Origin: Chitinophagales bacterium
GTDB lineage: Bacteria > Bacteroidota > Bacteroidia > Chitinophagales > Chitinophagaceae
Length of the DNA: 64,000 nucleotides
Assembly: GCA_017303395.1 (NCBI GenBank)
Contig: JAFLBN010000002.1
Coordinates: forward strand, 186,001 to 250,000
Reading direction: 5' to 3'
Shown: one piece after another, positions 25,436 to 33,859 of the stretch
How the letters are laid out: each line of letters begins with the position of its first letter
How positions within the stretch are numbered: the stretch's first letter is position 1
Notes under the pieces: model-generated
Told to the model about the DNA's origin: nothing
What the model saw: only the letters and a program-made list of their open reading frames with translations
Database searches by the model: none
Position numbers and translations under genes: made by a program

Positions 25436-26350
25436 TTATTTGATATCTGTAACATCTATATCAAATACCAGTACAGAGTTTGCAGGCAGTTTTTCACCAC
25501 GTTCCTGAGGACCGTATGCCAACGGAGAAGGGATGAAAAGTTTTGCTTTGCTGCCTTTTTTCAACAGCATCATACCTTCTTCCCAACCTGGTATTACTTG
25601 TCCTGCACCTACTTGTACAGTCAATGGCTCTACGTGTTGGAACGCAGGGTCTGTGTTTGAATCGAAAGCTGTACCGTTCAACAATTTACCAGTATAGTTT
25701 ACTGTAACTGTCTGGCCTTTCTGAGCGGTATTACCTGTACCTTCTTTCTCAATCAAGTAATACAAACCACTTGCAGTTTTAGTAGGTTTCAGATTGTTAG
25801 CCGTGAAATAGTCTTGTAATAATTTATCGTCTGTAGCCATTTGAGATGCAGAAGCCTGCATTTGCTGCTGTTGCATTTGCTCTTGTTGCTTGGTAACTTC
25901 TGCTGCAGATTTTACTGAAACTACCACTACGGAATAAAGTATGTAGCCACCTTTCTTCATGAATGGAGGTAATTGTCCCTGAGGAGCCATTTTCATGATA
26001 GTATCTACCGGTGTGCGGAAGATAGCGCTATCGCCTTTACTCAACAGCTTCAGACCTGAAGGCCAATCGCTCTTAAATTGCAGTGGAACATTAACAGGTA
26101 TTTCTATAGGCTGACCACCATTCATTTGAACGTAGTCTGCTATCAGCGTATCTTTTTTGTCTTTTTGGTTGTAATAGATACGGATTTTAACGCTTGCCAT
26201 GTCTCCATCAGCAAGGTTTTTACCATCGGTCTTGTCTGTAATGATACGGTATTCCAGACCGTCTTTTGTTTTCTTGAAATCGTTGTTGTTGCAAGATGTA
26301 ACACTAATTGCTGCCAGACCTAATACTGCTGGTACTAAACGCTTTATCAT
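25436..26350 (-). CDS. FKBP-type peptidyl-prolyl isomerase lipoprotein, copy 3 of 3
   Basis: 304 residues. Lipoprotein signal peptide (MIKRLVPAVLGLAAISVTSC, Cys20), degenerate N-terminal FKBP-like domain (about 25-150), a Gln/Met-rich helical linker (EQMQQQQMQAS) and a C-terminal FKBP domain (about 200-304) with VNYTGKLLNGTAFDS, GWEEGM and FIPSPLAYG. First FKBP gene in transcription order, 12 bases after the DHH phosphoesterase gene. Periplasmic foldase by inference. Confidence 0.92.
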   Translation of the reverse strand: MIKRLVPAVLGLAAISVTSCNNNDFKKTKDGLEYRIITDKTDGKNLADGDMASVKIRIYYNQKDKKDTLIADYVQMNGGQPIEIPVNVPLQFKSDWPSGLKLLSKGDSAIFRTPVDTIMKMAPQGQLPPFMKKGGYILYSVVVVSVKSAAEVTKQQEQMQQQQMQASASQMATDDKLLQDYFTANNLKPTKTASGLYYLIEKEGTGNTAQKGQTVTVNYTGKLLNGTAFDSNTDPAFQHVEPLTVQVGAGQVIPGWEEGMMLLKKGSKAKLFIPSPLAYGPQERGEKLPANSVLVFDIDVTDIK

Positions 26351-26362
26351 TGATTTTAAAAA

Positions 26363-27373
26363 TTAACGTGGGTGAATATCGGATAAAATTTCCTTAAAGT
26401 ATGTAATTGTTTCTTCAAAACTTGATTTTGAGGTACCTCCAGAGGCATTAAAGTGGCCACCGCCATTGAAATAGGTACGTGCAAGTGTGCTAACATCAAA
26501 GTCCCCCTTACTGCGGAAAGAGAGTTTTACCTCATCTCCCCTTTCTGTTATCATTGTGGCAAATTTTACTGAGCCTATGCTAAGCGGATAGTTTACCAAG
26601 CCCTCTGTATCGCCTGTATTTACATCAAACAGTTTCAGGTCTTTCTTGGAAAGACAGATAAGCCCTGCATTGTATTTGGGGAAAATCTCCATGCGTTCCA
26701 ATAATACGTAGCCCAAAAACTGCATGCGTTTTACGCCCCATGAGTCGTAAACCGCCTCGTGGATAGGGCTATGATTTAGCCCTTTGCGCATAAAATCGGC
26801 TACCATCTCGTGCACACTGGCAGTAGTAACCGGGAAACGGAAAGAACCTGTATCTGTCATAACACCTGTGTACAGACAAGAAGCTACATTCAGATCTATT
26901 AAATCATTATCACCGCAGAGATTGATATAGTCATACACCATCTCGCAAGTACTGCTTTTGGCAGGCATACTTACACCGTAATCCCATACAGGCTTTGGCA
27001 TCAGGTGGTGATCTATCAATACCTTAGGAGCTTTGGCATTGGCCAAAGACTCAGTCATATACTTTGTGCGACTATAGTCATTAAAATCCAGACAATACAC
27101 TATATCAGCTTCGGCAAGTGCAGTTTCTGCACGTTTGCTTTCAGACTCATAATTCAACGCATGCTCAATGCCCGGAATCCACATCAGAAAATCGGGAATT
27201 TCGCTAGGTGCTACAGGCGTTACAGCATGACCTTTTTTCACTAAATAATGATACAAGCCCATCATACTACCTATAGCATCGCCATCCGGTTTATGGTGAG
27301 TAGTAATAAATATCTTTTTAGGCGTTTGCAGTAAAGGCTGTAAATCTTGAATTGGTAGCATTGCGTAGTGCAA
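26363..27373 (-). CDS. DHH-family phosphoesterase, NrnA-type (oligoribonuclease / pAp phosphatase)
   Basis: 336 residues. DHH domain motifs: THHKPDGDAIGS (24-36), the DFND metal-binding aspartate near 96-99, and DHH in LIDHHLMP (about 120-127); the DHHA1 domain ends with GGGHFNASGG. NrnA-type enzymes degrade short RNA oligomers from the 5' or 3' end and dephosphorylate 3',5'-pAp to AMP in the cytoplasm. The start may be M5 (MLPIQD). It heads the minus-strand FKBP operon, 12 bases from the next gene; the association with periplasmic foldases is probably only positional. Confidence 0.9.
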   Translation of the reverse strand: MHYAMLPIQDLQPLLQTPKKIFITTHHKPDGDAIGSMMGLYHYLVKKGHAVTPVAPSEIPDFLMWIPGIEHALNYESESKRAETALAEADIVYCLDFNDYSRTKYMTESLANAKAPKVLIDHHLMPKPVWDYGVSMPAKSSTCEMVYDYINLCGDNDLIDLNVASCLYTGVMTDTGSFRFPVTTASVHEMVADFMRKGLNHSPIHEAVYDSWGVKRMQFLGYVLLERMEIFPKYNAGLICLSKKDLKLFDVNTGDTEGLVNYPLSIGSVKFATMITERGDEVKLSFRSKGDFDVSTLARTYFNGGGHFNASGGTSKSSFEETITYFKEILSDIHPR

Positions 27374-27493
27374 GTATCCCCTTGCTTATCCTTAGTTTTT
27401 AATAAAGGATGCAATTTACACTATACCTTGTTAAAATACGCTTAAACAGAAAAAATCATTTAGTGTTTTGAGATTTTGAAGCTTTAAAACTCC

Positions 27494-27501
27494 TACCTTT
27501 G
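27494..27501 (+). promoter_or_regulatory. -7 promoter box of ndk
   Basis: TACCTTTG, exact TAnnTTTG, 31 bases before the ATG at 27533. TTTG at 27467-27470 may serve as the -33 element. Confidence 0.7.
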
Positions 27502-27532
27502 CGCCGTCAAATACAATATATATCTTATTCAT

Positions 27533-27949
27533 ATGTCTAACCGTACATTTACAATGATTAAGCCTGATGCAGTAAAAGCAGGCAACATCGGCAACATTCT
27601 TCAAATGATTAACGCTGCGGGTTTCCGTATCGTAGCTATGAAATACACACACCTGACCATGGACACTGCGGGCAAATTCTACGAAGTGCACAAAGAGCGT
27701 CCTTTTTATGGTGAATTGTGCGAATTTATGAGCAGCGGCCCAATCGTAGCAGCTATTCTGGAAAAAGAAAATGCTGTTGCAGACTTCCGCACGTTAATTG
27801 GTGCTACTAACCCTGCCAATGCTGAAGAAGGTACTATCCGTAAAAAATATGCTACTTCTATAGGCGAAAACGCTGTTCACGGTTCTGACAGCGATGAGAA
27901 TGCCATAATCGAAGGCAACTTCTTCTTCAACGGTCTGGAGCGTTTCTAA
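27533..27949 (+). CDS. ndk: Nucleoside-diphosphate kinase
   Basis: 138 residues, normal length. Transfers the gamma-phosphate of ATP to NDPs through a phosphohistidine, H116 in NAVHGSDS; the N-terminal [11 protein letters not shown] motif is intact. Cytoplasmic, balances NTP and dNTP pools. Monocistronic, between its own consensus promoter and a strong terminator. Confidence 0.98.
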   Translation: MSNRTFTMIKPDAVKAGNIGNILQMINAAGFRIVAMKYTHLTMDTAGKFYEVHKERPFYGELCEFMSSGPIVAAILEKENAVADFRTLIGATNPANAEEGTIRKKYATSIGENAVHGSDSDENAIIEGNFFFNGLERF

Positions 27950-27972
27950 TTTCCGTTTTAAACTTTATAAGC

Positions 27973-28004
27973 AAAAGGCAGTCTGTAAGTACAGACTGCC
28001 TTTT
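27973..28004 (+). terminator. Intrinsic terminator after ndk
   Basis: AAAAGGCAGTCTGT / ACAGACTGCCTTTT with a 4-base loop AAGT, 24 bases after the stop. Confidence 0.92.
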
Positions 28005-28102
28005 GTATTTCACATATCAGGTGTTCGTGATTTGATACATTAAAATTATTTTCTATTTTGCAAAGTATAAGGGATTTATTTCAAACACTAAAACAACCGG
28101 TT

Positions 28103-28618
28103 ATGATTACCATCCGTCCAATAAGCATGGAGGATAGAGAACACTTTCATCAGTTAGTACAAAGCAATAAAGAGAGATTGCTTGATTTCTTTCCGATCAC
28201 CATTGAAAAAGCTGCTACACCTGAAGTAGCAGAAGAATCTATCCAGATGTATAGCCTGCTTGCAAGTAAAAAAGAGCTGTACGTAATGACAATCAACAAT
28301 CAGGGAAACCTGATTGGCTTGATATTTCTGAAAAATATTGATACCAAAACATCTAAATGCGAGATTGCCTATTTTATAGACAAGAACGAGGAAGGCAAAG
28401 GCATCACAAGCATGGCTGTTCAGCAGGCATTAGATAAGGCGTTTAACGAGTTGGGGCTTAACAAAGTATACTGCCGTGTTTCACCAAACAATACAGCTAG
28501 TAACAAAGTAGCCATCAAAAACGGCTTTAAACTGGAGGGTGTTCTGAAACAGGAATTTCGAATAGATAACGGAACGCTGATAGACCTGAATTACTACGGC
28601 AGATTCCGAAATAACTAG
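28103..28618 (+). CDS. GNAT acetyltransferase (RimJ/RimL-like)
   Basis: 171 residues from ATG 28103 (MITIRPIS), the usual start point for this family. An upstream TTG at 28058 keeps the frame open, but it falls inside a CTATTTTGC stretch that looks like the promoter box. The acetyl-CoA binding motif is seen in the C-terminal half (KNEEGKGITSMAVQQALD, then NKVYCRVSPNNTASNKVAIKNGF). This subfamily acetylates N-termini of ribosomal proteins or small-molecule amines; the substrate here is unknown. Confidence 0.9.
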   Translation: MITIRPISMEDREHFHQLVQSNKERLLDFFPITIEKAATPEVAEESIQMYSLLASKKELYVMTINNQGNLIGLIFLKNIDTKTSKCEIAYFIDKNEEGKGITSMAVQQALDKAFNELGLNKVYCRVSPNNTASNKVAIKNGFKLEGVLKQEFRIDNGTLIDLNYYGRFRNN

Positions 28619-28623
28619 TTCTA

Positions 28624-28661
28624 TAAAAAGAAACGCCCGCATTTGCGGGCGTTTCTTTTTA
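28624..28661. terminator. Bidirectional terminator between convergent genes
   Basis: AAAAAGAAACGCCCGC / GCGGGCGTTTCTTTTT with loop ATTT; serves the GNAT gene on one side and the MerR gene on the other. Confidence 0.93.
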
Positions 28662-28664
28662 TAG

Positions 28665-29408
28665 CTAATGATTATTGCAGTAGAAAGTAATAGCATCATT
28701 CAGATAAGCTGCAAGTCCCGTATGATACTTGTTGTAGTTTATCCTAAAACGTTCATCAGCAACATACATTCCTCCCAAGACTTTATATGCCTCAAGCGTA
28801 AAATCATGGTACTTGCAAGTCATGCTATAATGCCTTGCTATTAAAGCCTGCACTTCATTATGTGAGACTGGTTTATTCATCAACCGTACCAGCTCTTTAT
28901 TAATGATATCTGCTTCCAGCATTAAAGCCTGCAATTCTTCCTTTGTCATCGCATTTACTCTCCTTCTACTCTCGTTGAGTGTTTCTTGGCCCCACAGCTC
29001 AACAACAGATTTTTCATATTCTGCTACTTTTTCTTTTGGGAAACCTTTATACAATTCGTCGTAGTTCATGTTTTCATTTTTTAATTCAACAATGGTCCTG
29101 TCTATGGTTTGCAGTAATGTCTTAAGGCGTTGTAAGCGCTTACTCAACGCCTGTTTATGTTGCTGCAATGCAGTAAGTATATCAAACTCCGGTTCGTCAA
29201 GCATTTCAGCAATTTCGTTGAGCGGAATATCCAGCTCTTTGTAAAAGAGTATTTGCTGCAGCTTTAGTAACTCTACCCTGCTGTAATACCTGTAACCAGA
29301 GTCTGCACGTAATGCAGGTTTCAGTAATCCAATCTCATCGTAGTGGTGTAATGTGCGCACGCTTACTCCAGCCATTTTTGCCAATTGAGTTACAGAAAAC
29401 CTTTCCAT
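28665..29408 (-). CDS. MerR-family regulator with TipAS effector domain
   Basis: 247 residues. N-terminal MerR winged helix (FSVTQLAKMAGVSVRTLHHYDEIGLL, with GYRYYS in the wing), a dimerising coiled coil (about 80-115), then a TipAS-type helical domain (about 120-247). TipAS domains bind hydrophobic drugs or other small ligands, upon which the protein activates its own promoter and efflux or detoxification genes. The window shows no adjacent target apart from itself; the divergent phosphoesterase starts 107 bases away. The upstream DNA contains TTGAC and closely spaced TTAC/CCTTA repeats (29427-29456) that could be the operator. Confidence 0.92.
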   Translation of the reverse strand: MERFSVTQLAKMAGVSVRTLHHYDEIGLLKPALRADSGYRYYSRVELLKLQQILFYKELDIPLNEIAEMLDEPEFDILTALQQHKQALSKRLQRLKTLLQTIDRTIVELKNENMNYDELYKGFPKEKVAEYEKSVVELWGQETLNESRRRVNAMTKEELQALMLEADIINKELVRLMNKPVSHNEVQALIARHYSMTCKYHDFTLEAYKVLGGMYVADERFRINYNKYHTGLAAYLNDAITFYCNNH

Positions 29409-29515
29409 ATGCAGATATTTGATACAAAGTAAGGGTATGACGTAAGGTAAGAGTCAAATTTTTCGTCAACTATTTTTAAAGAAAAATTGCTGTGGCTATT
29501 TAGTATTATTACAGC

Positions 29516-30010
29516 ATGACAAGGATCGGGCTGATATCAGATACACATGGCTGGCTGGACGATGCTGTGTTTAAACATTTTGAGCAGTGCGATGAGATAT
29601 GGCATGCGGGCGATTTTGGCAATACCGAAGTAGTGGAAAAGCTGAAAGCCTTTAAGCCGCTGAAAGGTGTATATGGCAATATTGACGGCCATGAAATAAG
29701 GCCTGAATATCCTGAAGTATTCAAATGGCAGTGCGAAGGTGTGAAAGTACTAATGATACACATAGGTGGCTACCCGGGCAGATACAGCCCCCTTGCCAAA
29801 CAACATTTGCAGGAATACCGGCCACAGCTATTTATTAGCGGTCACTCTCATATCCTGAAAGTAATCTACGATGATAAAATAAATTGCCTGCATATGAACC
29901 CCGGTGCAGCAGGTAAACACGGTTGGCATAAAGTACGTACACTGATACGCTTTGTGATAGACGGCAAGGACATGAAACAGTGTGAAGTGATAGAGCTTGG
30001 TAAACGTTGA
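29516..30010 (+). CDS. YfcE-type metallophosphoesterase
   Basis: 164 residues of the calcineurin-like superfamily. Metal-binding motifs in order: LISDTHGW (D8, H10), HAGDFG (D33), YGNIDGHE (N and D), HIGGYPG and SGHSHI, ending with NPGAAG. Members of this family hydrolyse phosphodiesters in the cytoplasm; the natural substrate is unknown. It starts a possible three-gene run with the FKBP (35-base gap) and the AhpD-like gene. Confidence 0.9.
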   Translation: MTRIGLISDTHGWLDDAVFKHFEQCDEIWHAGDFGNTEVVEKLKAFKPLKGVYGNIDGHEIRPEYPEVFKWQCEGVKVLMIHIGGYPGRYSPLAKQHLQEYRPQLFISGHSHILKVIYDDKINCLHMNPGAAGKHGWHKVRTLIRFVIDGKDMKQCEVIELGKR

Positions 30011-30045
30011 AATGACATATCTTCGCTAACTTAATTATTCAGATT

Positions 30046-30480
30046 ATGGGTATAGCAGATATGTTATTTAAGAAAAAAGCCGAACAGGCAGCAGCCAACC
30101 TGAAAGCAGGTGAAGATTTCCTGAACGCGAACAAAGAACGTGAAGGTGTTACTGCCCTGCCTAGCGGGCTACAATATGAAATACTGAAAGATGCTGAAGG
30201 TGCTAAGCCTACTGCTTTCAATACTGTTACATGCCACTACCACGGTACACTGATTGACGGTACTGTATTCGACAGTTCTGTTCAACGCGGTAAACCTGCT
30301 AGCTTTCCGCTGAACATGGTTATAAAAGGATGGACTGAAGGACTGCAACTGATGAGCGTAGGCAGCAAGTACCGTTTCTTTATACCTGCAAACCTTGCAT
30401 ACGGAGAAAGACAAGTTAGTGCACAGATAGGTGCTAACAGCACACTTATTTTTGATGTAGAACTTTTAGGAATTAACTAA
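30046..30480 (+). CDS. FKBP-type peptidyl-prolyl isomerase, small FklB-like
   Basis: 144 residues: a helical N-terminal part (FKKKAEQAAANLKAGEDFLNANKE) like the dimerising arm of FklB/Mip proteins, then one FKBP domain with CHYHGTLIDGTVFDSS, KGWTEGLQLM and FIPANLAYGE. No signal peptide, so cytoplasmic, unlike the three FKBPs at 23483-26350. A -7-like box TATCTTCG lies at 30018-30025. The stop is followed 1 base later by the next start. Confidence 0.94.
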   Translation: MGIADMLFKKKAEQAAANLKAGEDFLNANKEREGVTALPSGLQYEILKDAEGAKPTAFNTVTCHYHGTLIDGTVFDSSVQRGKPASFPLNMVIKGWTEGLQLMSVGSKYRFFIPANLAYGERQVSAQIGANSTLIFDVELLGIN

Positions 30481-30481
30481 T

Positions 30482-30826
30482 ATGGGCAAGCAAATAGATG
30501 AATTCAATGAGTATCGTGCAAAGATGAACGATGTGATACTTGGTAAACAAAACAAGGTCATCAATCGTCTCTTCAACCTGGATACGAATACATATGCTGA
30601 AGGTGCATTGTCAACTAAGACGAAGGAAATGCTGGGCTTAGTTGCAAGCATGGTATTGCGTTGCGATGATTGTATTAAATACCATCTTGGCAAATGCCAT
30701 GAACAAGGCATTACCACGGATGAGATGTATGAAATATTTGCAGTAGCTAATATTGTTGGCGGTACAATAGTGATACCACACACAAGAAGGGCAGCAGAAT
30801 ATTGGGAAGAATTAGTGAACGGTTAA
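30482..30826 (+). CDS. AhpD-like carboxymuconolactone decarboxylase family protein
   Basis: 114 residues with the CxxC redox motif in VLRCDDCIKYHLGKC and the helical core ending EIFAVANIVGGTIVIPHTRRA. Family members include alkylhydroperoxidase AhpD, where the cysteine pair reduces peroxide or the partner AhpC; a related role in thiol redox is inferred. It begins 1 base after the FKBP stop, so the two are translated from one message. Confidence 0.9.
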   Translation: MGKQIDEFNEYRAKMNDVILGKQNKVINRLFNLDTNTYAEGALSTKTKEMLGLVASMVLRCDDCIKYHLGKCHEQGITTDEMYEIFAVANIVGGTIVIPHTRRAAEYWEELVNG

Positions 30827-30841
30827 TCCGTTCACTAATTC
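30810..30841. terminator. Terminator shared by convergent genes, overlapping a stop codon
   Basis: AATTAGTGAACGG / CCGTTCACTAATT with a short TTAAT loop region; it includes the last codons and stop (30824-30826) of the AhpD-like gene and lies 5 bases from the bshA stop. Confidence 0.75.
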
Positions 30842-30845
30842 TGTT

Positions 30846-31982
30846 TTATACTGTTGCTTTATAATTGGCAACTACACTTTCGTATAGTTGTTCGTATAAA
30901 GGTATGATACGCTGTCTGCTGAATGTCCTTGCATGTGCAATAGCATTTTCCTTAAACTGCTTCAGCTTGTTCTCATCTTTCAACACTTCTATAGCATTCT
31001 TCGCCATATCATCAGTATCTCCAACATTGCTCATATAGCCGGTAACGCCCTGCACATTAATTTCTGGCAAGCCACCCGCATTAGTCGATATCACAGGCAC
31101 ACCGCAAGCCATTGCTTCCAACGCACTGAGGCCAAAGCTTTCGTACTGAGAAGGTAGCACAAACAAGTCTGTAATACTCAGAATTTCATCTACCTGGTCT
31201 TGCTTACCCAGGAAACGTATATCGCTGCAGATATTCAGTGTGCGGCAATATTCTTCAATATTCTGACGTTCAGGGCCATCGCCAATCATCAATAGTTTTG
31301 ATGGTAGTTGTTTGTGCACTTTTTCAAACATTGTAACAACATCTTCCACACGCTTCACCTTCCTGAAGTTGGATACGTGCGCGAGAATGCGTTCGCCATT
31401 AGGCGCCAACATCTTCTTAAAGTGCTCTTTATTGCTATGTTGGAATCTGTCGGTATCTACGAAATTCGGGATAACAATGATTTCCTTTTCTATATTGAAA
31501 TGTCTGAAAGTTTCGTCCTTCAAATTGTCTGACACTGCTGTTATCGCATCACTCTCGTTGATAGAGAAAGTAACAACTGGTGCGTATGTTTGGTCTTTAC
31601 CCACCAGCGTAATATCTGTACCATGCAGCGTTGTTATATATGGTATATCCTTCCCAGTTTTCTTCAATATCTGCCGTGCGAAATATGCTGCTGATGCGTG
31701 CGGTATAGCATAGTGAACGTGCAGCAAGTCGAGATTATTATTGTTAATCACGTTTACCATTGTACTGGTAAGTGCTGTTTCGTAAGGAGGAAAATCGAAC
31801 AAAGGATAGGTAGGGACAGACACCTCGTGATAATAGATATTCGGGTGGAAATGTAACCTGACGGGTTGTTTGTAAGTAATAAAGTGTATCTCATGACCTT
31901 TTGCAGAAAGTGCCATGCCAAGCTCTGTTGCCAGTACACCGCTACCACCAAAAGTCGGGTAACAAACAATACCAATTTTCAT
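30846..31982 (-). CDS. bshA: N-acetyl-alpha-D-glucosaminyl L-malate synthase BshA
   Basis: 378-residue GT4 glycosyltransferase that joins UDP-GlcNAc to L-malate, the first step of bacillithiol synthesis. The diagnostic N-terminus MKIGIVCYPTFGGSGVLATELG, the HVHYAIPHA loop and the sugar-nucleotide site ESFGLSALEAMACGVPVI are all present. bshB and bshC are not in the window. A -7-like box GATATTTG (31987-31994) ends 4 bases before the ATG, so the message may be leaderless. Confidence 0.95.
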   Translation of the reverse strand: MKIGIVCYPTFGGSGVLATELGMALSAKGHEIHFITYKQPVRLHFHPNIYYHEVSVPTYPLFDFPPYETALTSTMVNVINNNNLDLLHVHYAIPHASAAYFARQILKKTGKDIPYITTLHGTDITLVGKDQTYAPVVTFSINESDAITAVSDNLKDETFRHFNIEKEIIVIPNFVDTDRFQHSNKEHFKKMLAPNGERILAHVSNFRKVKRVEDVVTMFEKVHKQLPSKLLMIGDGPERQNIEEYCRTLNICSDIRFLGKQDQVDEILSITDLFVLPSQYESFGLSALEAMACGVPVISTNAGGLPEINVQGVTGYMSNVGDTDDMAKNAIEVLKDENKLKQFKENAIAHARTFSRQRIIPLYEQLYESVVANYKATV

Positions 31983-32002
31983 GGTGCAAATATCCTTAAA
32001 AT

Positions 32003-32028
32003 AAAACGGACTTCATGAGTCCGTTTTA
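32003..32028 (-). terminator. Terminator after the cytochrome lipoprotein gene
   Basis: AAAACGGACT / AGTCCGTTTT with a 5-base loop, reading into TTTTATTTTAA on the minus strand; it directly precedes the bshA start. Confidence 0.8.
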
Positions 32029-32062
32029 TAAGCATTTATAATAGTACAATAAGAAATAGTCA

Positions 32063-32392
32063 CTAAGATGTAGCATGCGTAAGTACATATGCTCTTACCT
32101 TACCTGCATCCTCAACACTCAACTTAGCTTTTTTGCTCATGCGTGGCAATATTTTTTCCCATTTTGCAATTGAATGAGACTGTGGTTCGTACAGCTTGTG
32201 GCACTTCTGGCAATTTGTCTGCCATACTGTTTTGCCTTCTTCTTTCTGTGCAGCAGTATATTTACTGTCTATTTCTGCAACAACATCCGATGCTGCTGGT
32301 GCTGCGGCTTTAGATGTAGTAGTTGCTTTCTTGGCTGTACAGGCAAAAAGTGTAGTACTCAGGCCAATGATGATATACGATGTGAGCTTCAT
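32063..32392 (-). CDS. c-type cytochrome-like lipoprotein
   Basis: 109 residues. Lipoprotein signal peptide with lipobox LFAC (Cys18), an Ala/Thr/Lys linker, then one haem c site CQKCH (61-65); M85 in ILPRM is a candidate sixth ligand. It is a small membrane-anchored monohaem electron carrier in the periplasm. Partners are not nearby. Confidence 0.88.
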   Translation of the reverse strand: MKLTSYIIIGLSTTLFACTAKKATTTSKAAAPAASDVVAEIDSKYTAAQKEEGKTVWQTNCQKCHKLYEPQSHSIAKWEKILPRMSKKAKLSVEDAGKVRAYVLTHATS

Positions 32393-32491
32393 AATTCGAA
32401 AACTTAAAAGATTGTAGACTGATTAGTGTATATACAAATATAAACATCTGCCTGCTAAAAGCAATCTGCAGCTTTTTTATATTTTTAAAGT

Positions 32492-33859
32492 ATGAAACTA
32501 AAACTGCTGGCTGCTGCCTTCATATTATCAGCTACTGGTGCATATGCACAAAATGATTCCTTAATAATGAGGAAGCTATCTGATAACATTTTGCTGGAAG
32601 GAACCTGTTATGAAAACCTGCGTGTACTATGCAAGCAGATAGGACACAGGTTGAGCGGTAGCCCGCAAGCAGAAAAAGCGGTAGTTTGGGGACAGAAAGC
32701 CATGGAAGCTGCAGGAGCAGATAAAGTATGGTTGCAACCTGTAGATGTGCCACATTGGGTAAGAGGCAAAGAACGTTTGTCACTACGCTTTCAGGGAGAA
32801 AAAAGTTTTAAAGATGTGAAAGTATTGTCTATTGGCAATACTGTAGGCACAAATGGCAAAGTACTAGAAGCGCCTGTTGTAATTGTGAAGAGCATTGAAG
32901 ACTTTAAAAAACTACAGAAAGAAGATGTGAAAGGCAAAATCATATTCTTCAATTACCGCTTCCGTCAAGACTTGGTAAATACATTTGAAGGATATGGTGA
33001 TGCAGGTAAATACAGGTGGCTGGCACCTAACATGGCTGCAGCGCAAGGTGCGGCAGGTGTTATCATCCGTTCTGTATCTACTGGTGCAGATGACGAACCA
33101 CATACCGGCAGCATGCGCTATGCAGATACGGTGAAACCGATACCTGCTGTTGCGATAGGCAACCATACTGCAGATATGTTGGAAAAAGAATGCGCGAAAG
33201 GCGGCGTAACGGCGCAAATAGAATCTGACTGTAAGATGCTGGGCATGGTTCCTTCCTACAACGTAATAGGCGAAATACGTGGCAGTGAATATCCTGATAA
33301 AATAGTATTGGTTGGCGGACACCTTGATTCATGGGATGTAGGTGAAGGTGCACATGATGACGGTGCAGGCTGTGTTCAGAGTATTGAAGTAATACGTGCA
33401 TTGAAAGCTGCAGGCATCAGGCCAAAGTATACGGTACGTGCTGTGTTGTTTATGAACGAAGAAAACGGATTGAAAGGCGGCCTTGCTTATGCGGATAGTG
33501 CAAAAGCAAATAATGAAACACATATACTGGCTATAGAAACAGACGCAGGAGGCTTTACGCCAAGAGGGTTCAGCCTGGATATGAAACAAAAAGAAAGAGA
33601 ACATATACTGCAATACAAAAAACTGTTTGCACCTTATGGTATTCACGATTTTGATCAGGTACATGGCGGGGCTGACATCAGCCCGTTGCAAAGGCAAGGT
33701 GTTCCTGTTGGTGGTTTGATTCCTGACCCACAGCGCTACTTCGACCTGCACCATACCAATGCAGATGTGTTTGAACAGGTAAACCATCGCGAATTGAAAA
33801 TGGGCGCAGTTGCACTTACACAACTTGTGTACCTTGTAAGCAAATACGGCATGCGTTAG
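32492..33859 (+). CDS. Secreted M28-family zinc aminopeptidase with PA domain
   Basis: 455 residues with signal peptide (1-20, ending GAYAQ). A PA insert spans about 120-240 and the co-catalytic di-zinc M28 domain follows: H277 and D279 in GGHLDSWD, D289/D290 in HDDGAG, E323-E324 in NEENG, D351 in ETDAGG and a C-terminal H in DLHHTNAD. It removes N-terminal residues from peptides outside the inner membrane. Its stop codon TAG overlaps the GTG start of the permease gene by one base, which implies translational coupling. Confidence 0.94.
   Translation: MKLKLLAAAFILSATGAYAQNDSLIMRKLSDNILLEGTCYENLRVLCKQIGHRLSGSPQAEKAVVWGQKAMEAAGADKVWLQPVDVPHWVRGKERLSLRFQGEKSFKDVKVLSIGNTVGTNGKVLEAPVVIVKSIEDFKKLQKEDVKGKIIFFNYRFRQDLVNTFEGYGDAGKYRWLAPNMAAAQGAAGVIIRSVSTGADDEPHTGSMRYADTVKPIPAVAIGNHTADMLEKECAKGGVTAQIESDCKMLGMVPSYNVIGEIRGSEYPDKIVLVGGHLDSWDVGEGAHDDGAGCVQSIEVIRALKAAGIRPKYTVRAVLFMNEENGLKGGLAYADSAKANNETHILAIETDAGGFTPRGFSLDMKQKEREHILQYKKLFAPYGIHDFDQVHGGADISPLQRQGVPVGGLIPDPQRYFDLHHTNADVFEQVNHRELKMGAVALTQLVYLVSKYGMR

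Noticed and set aside
23483..26350. Tandem repeat DNA suggesting a mobile or CRISPR-like array
   Set aside because: The periodicity comes from three paralogous FKBP genes, not from short repeats.
28058..28102. TTG start adding 15 codons to the GNAT protein
   Set aside because: The TTG falls in a promoter-like CTATTTTGC and family members begin at the MITIRPI position.
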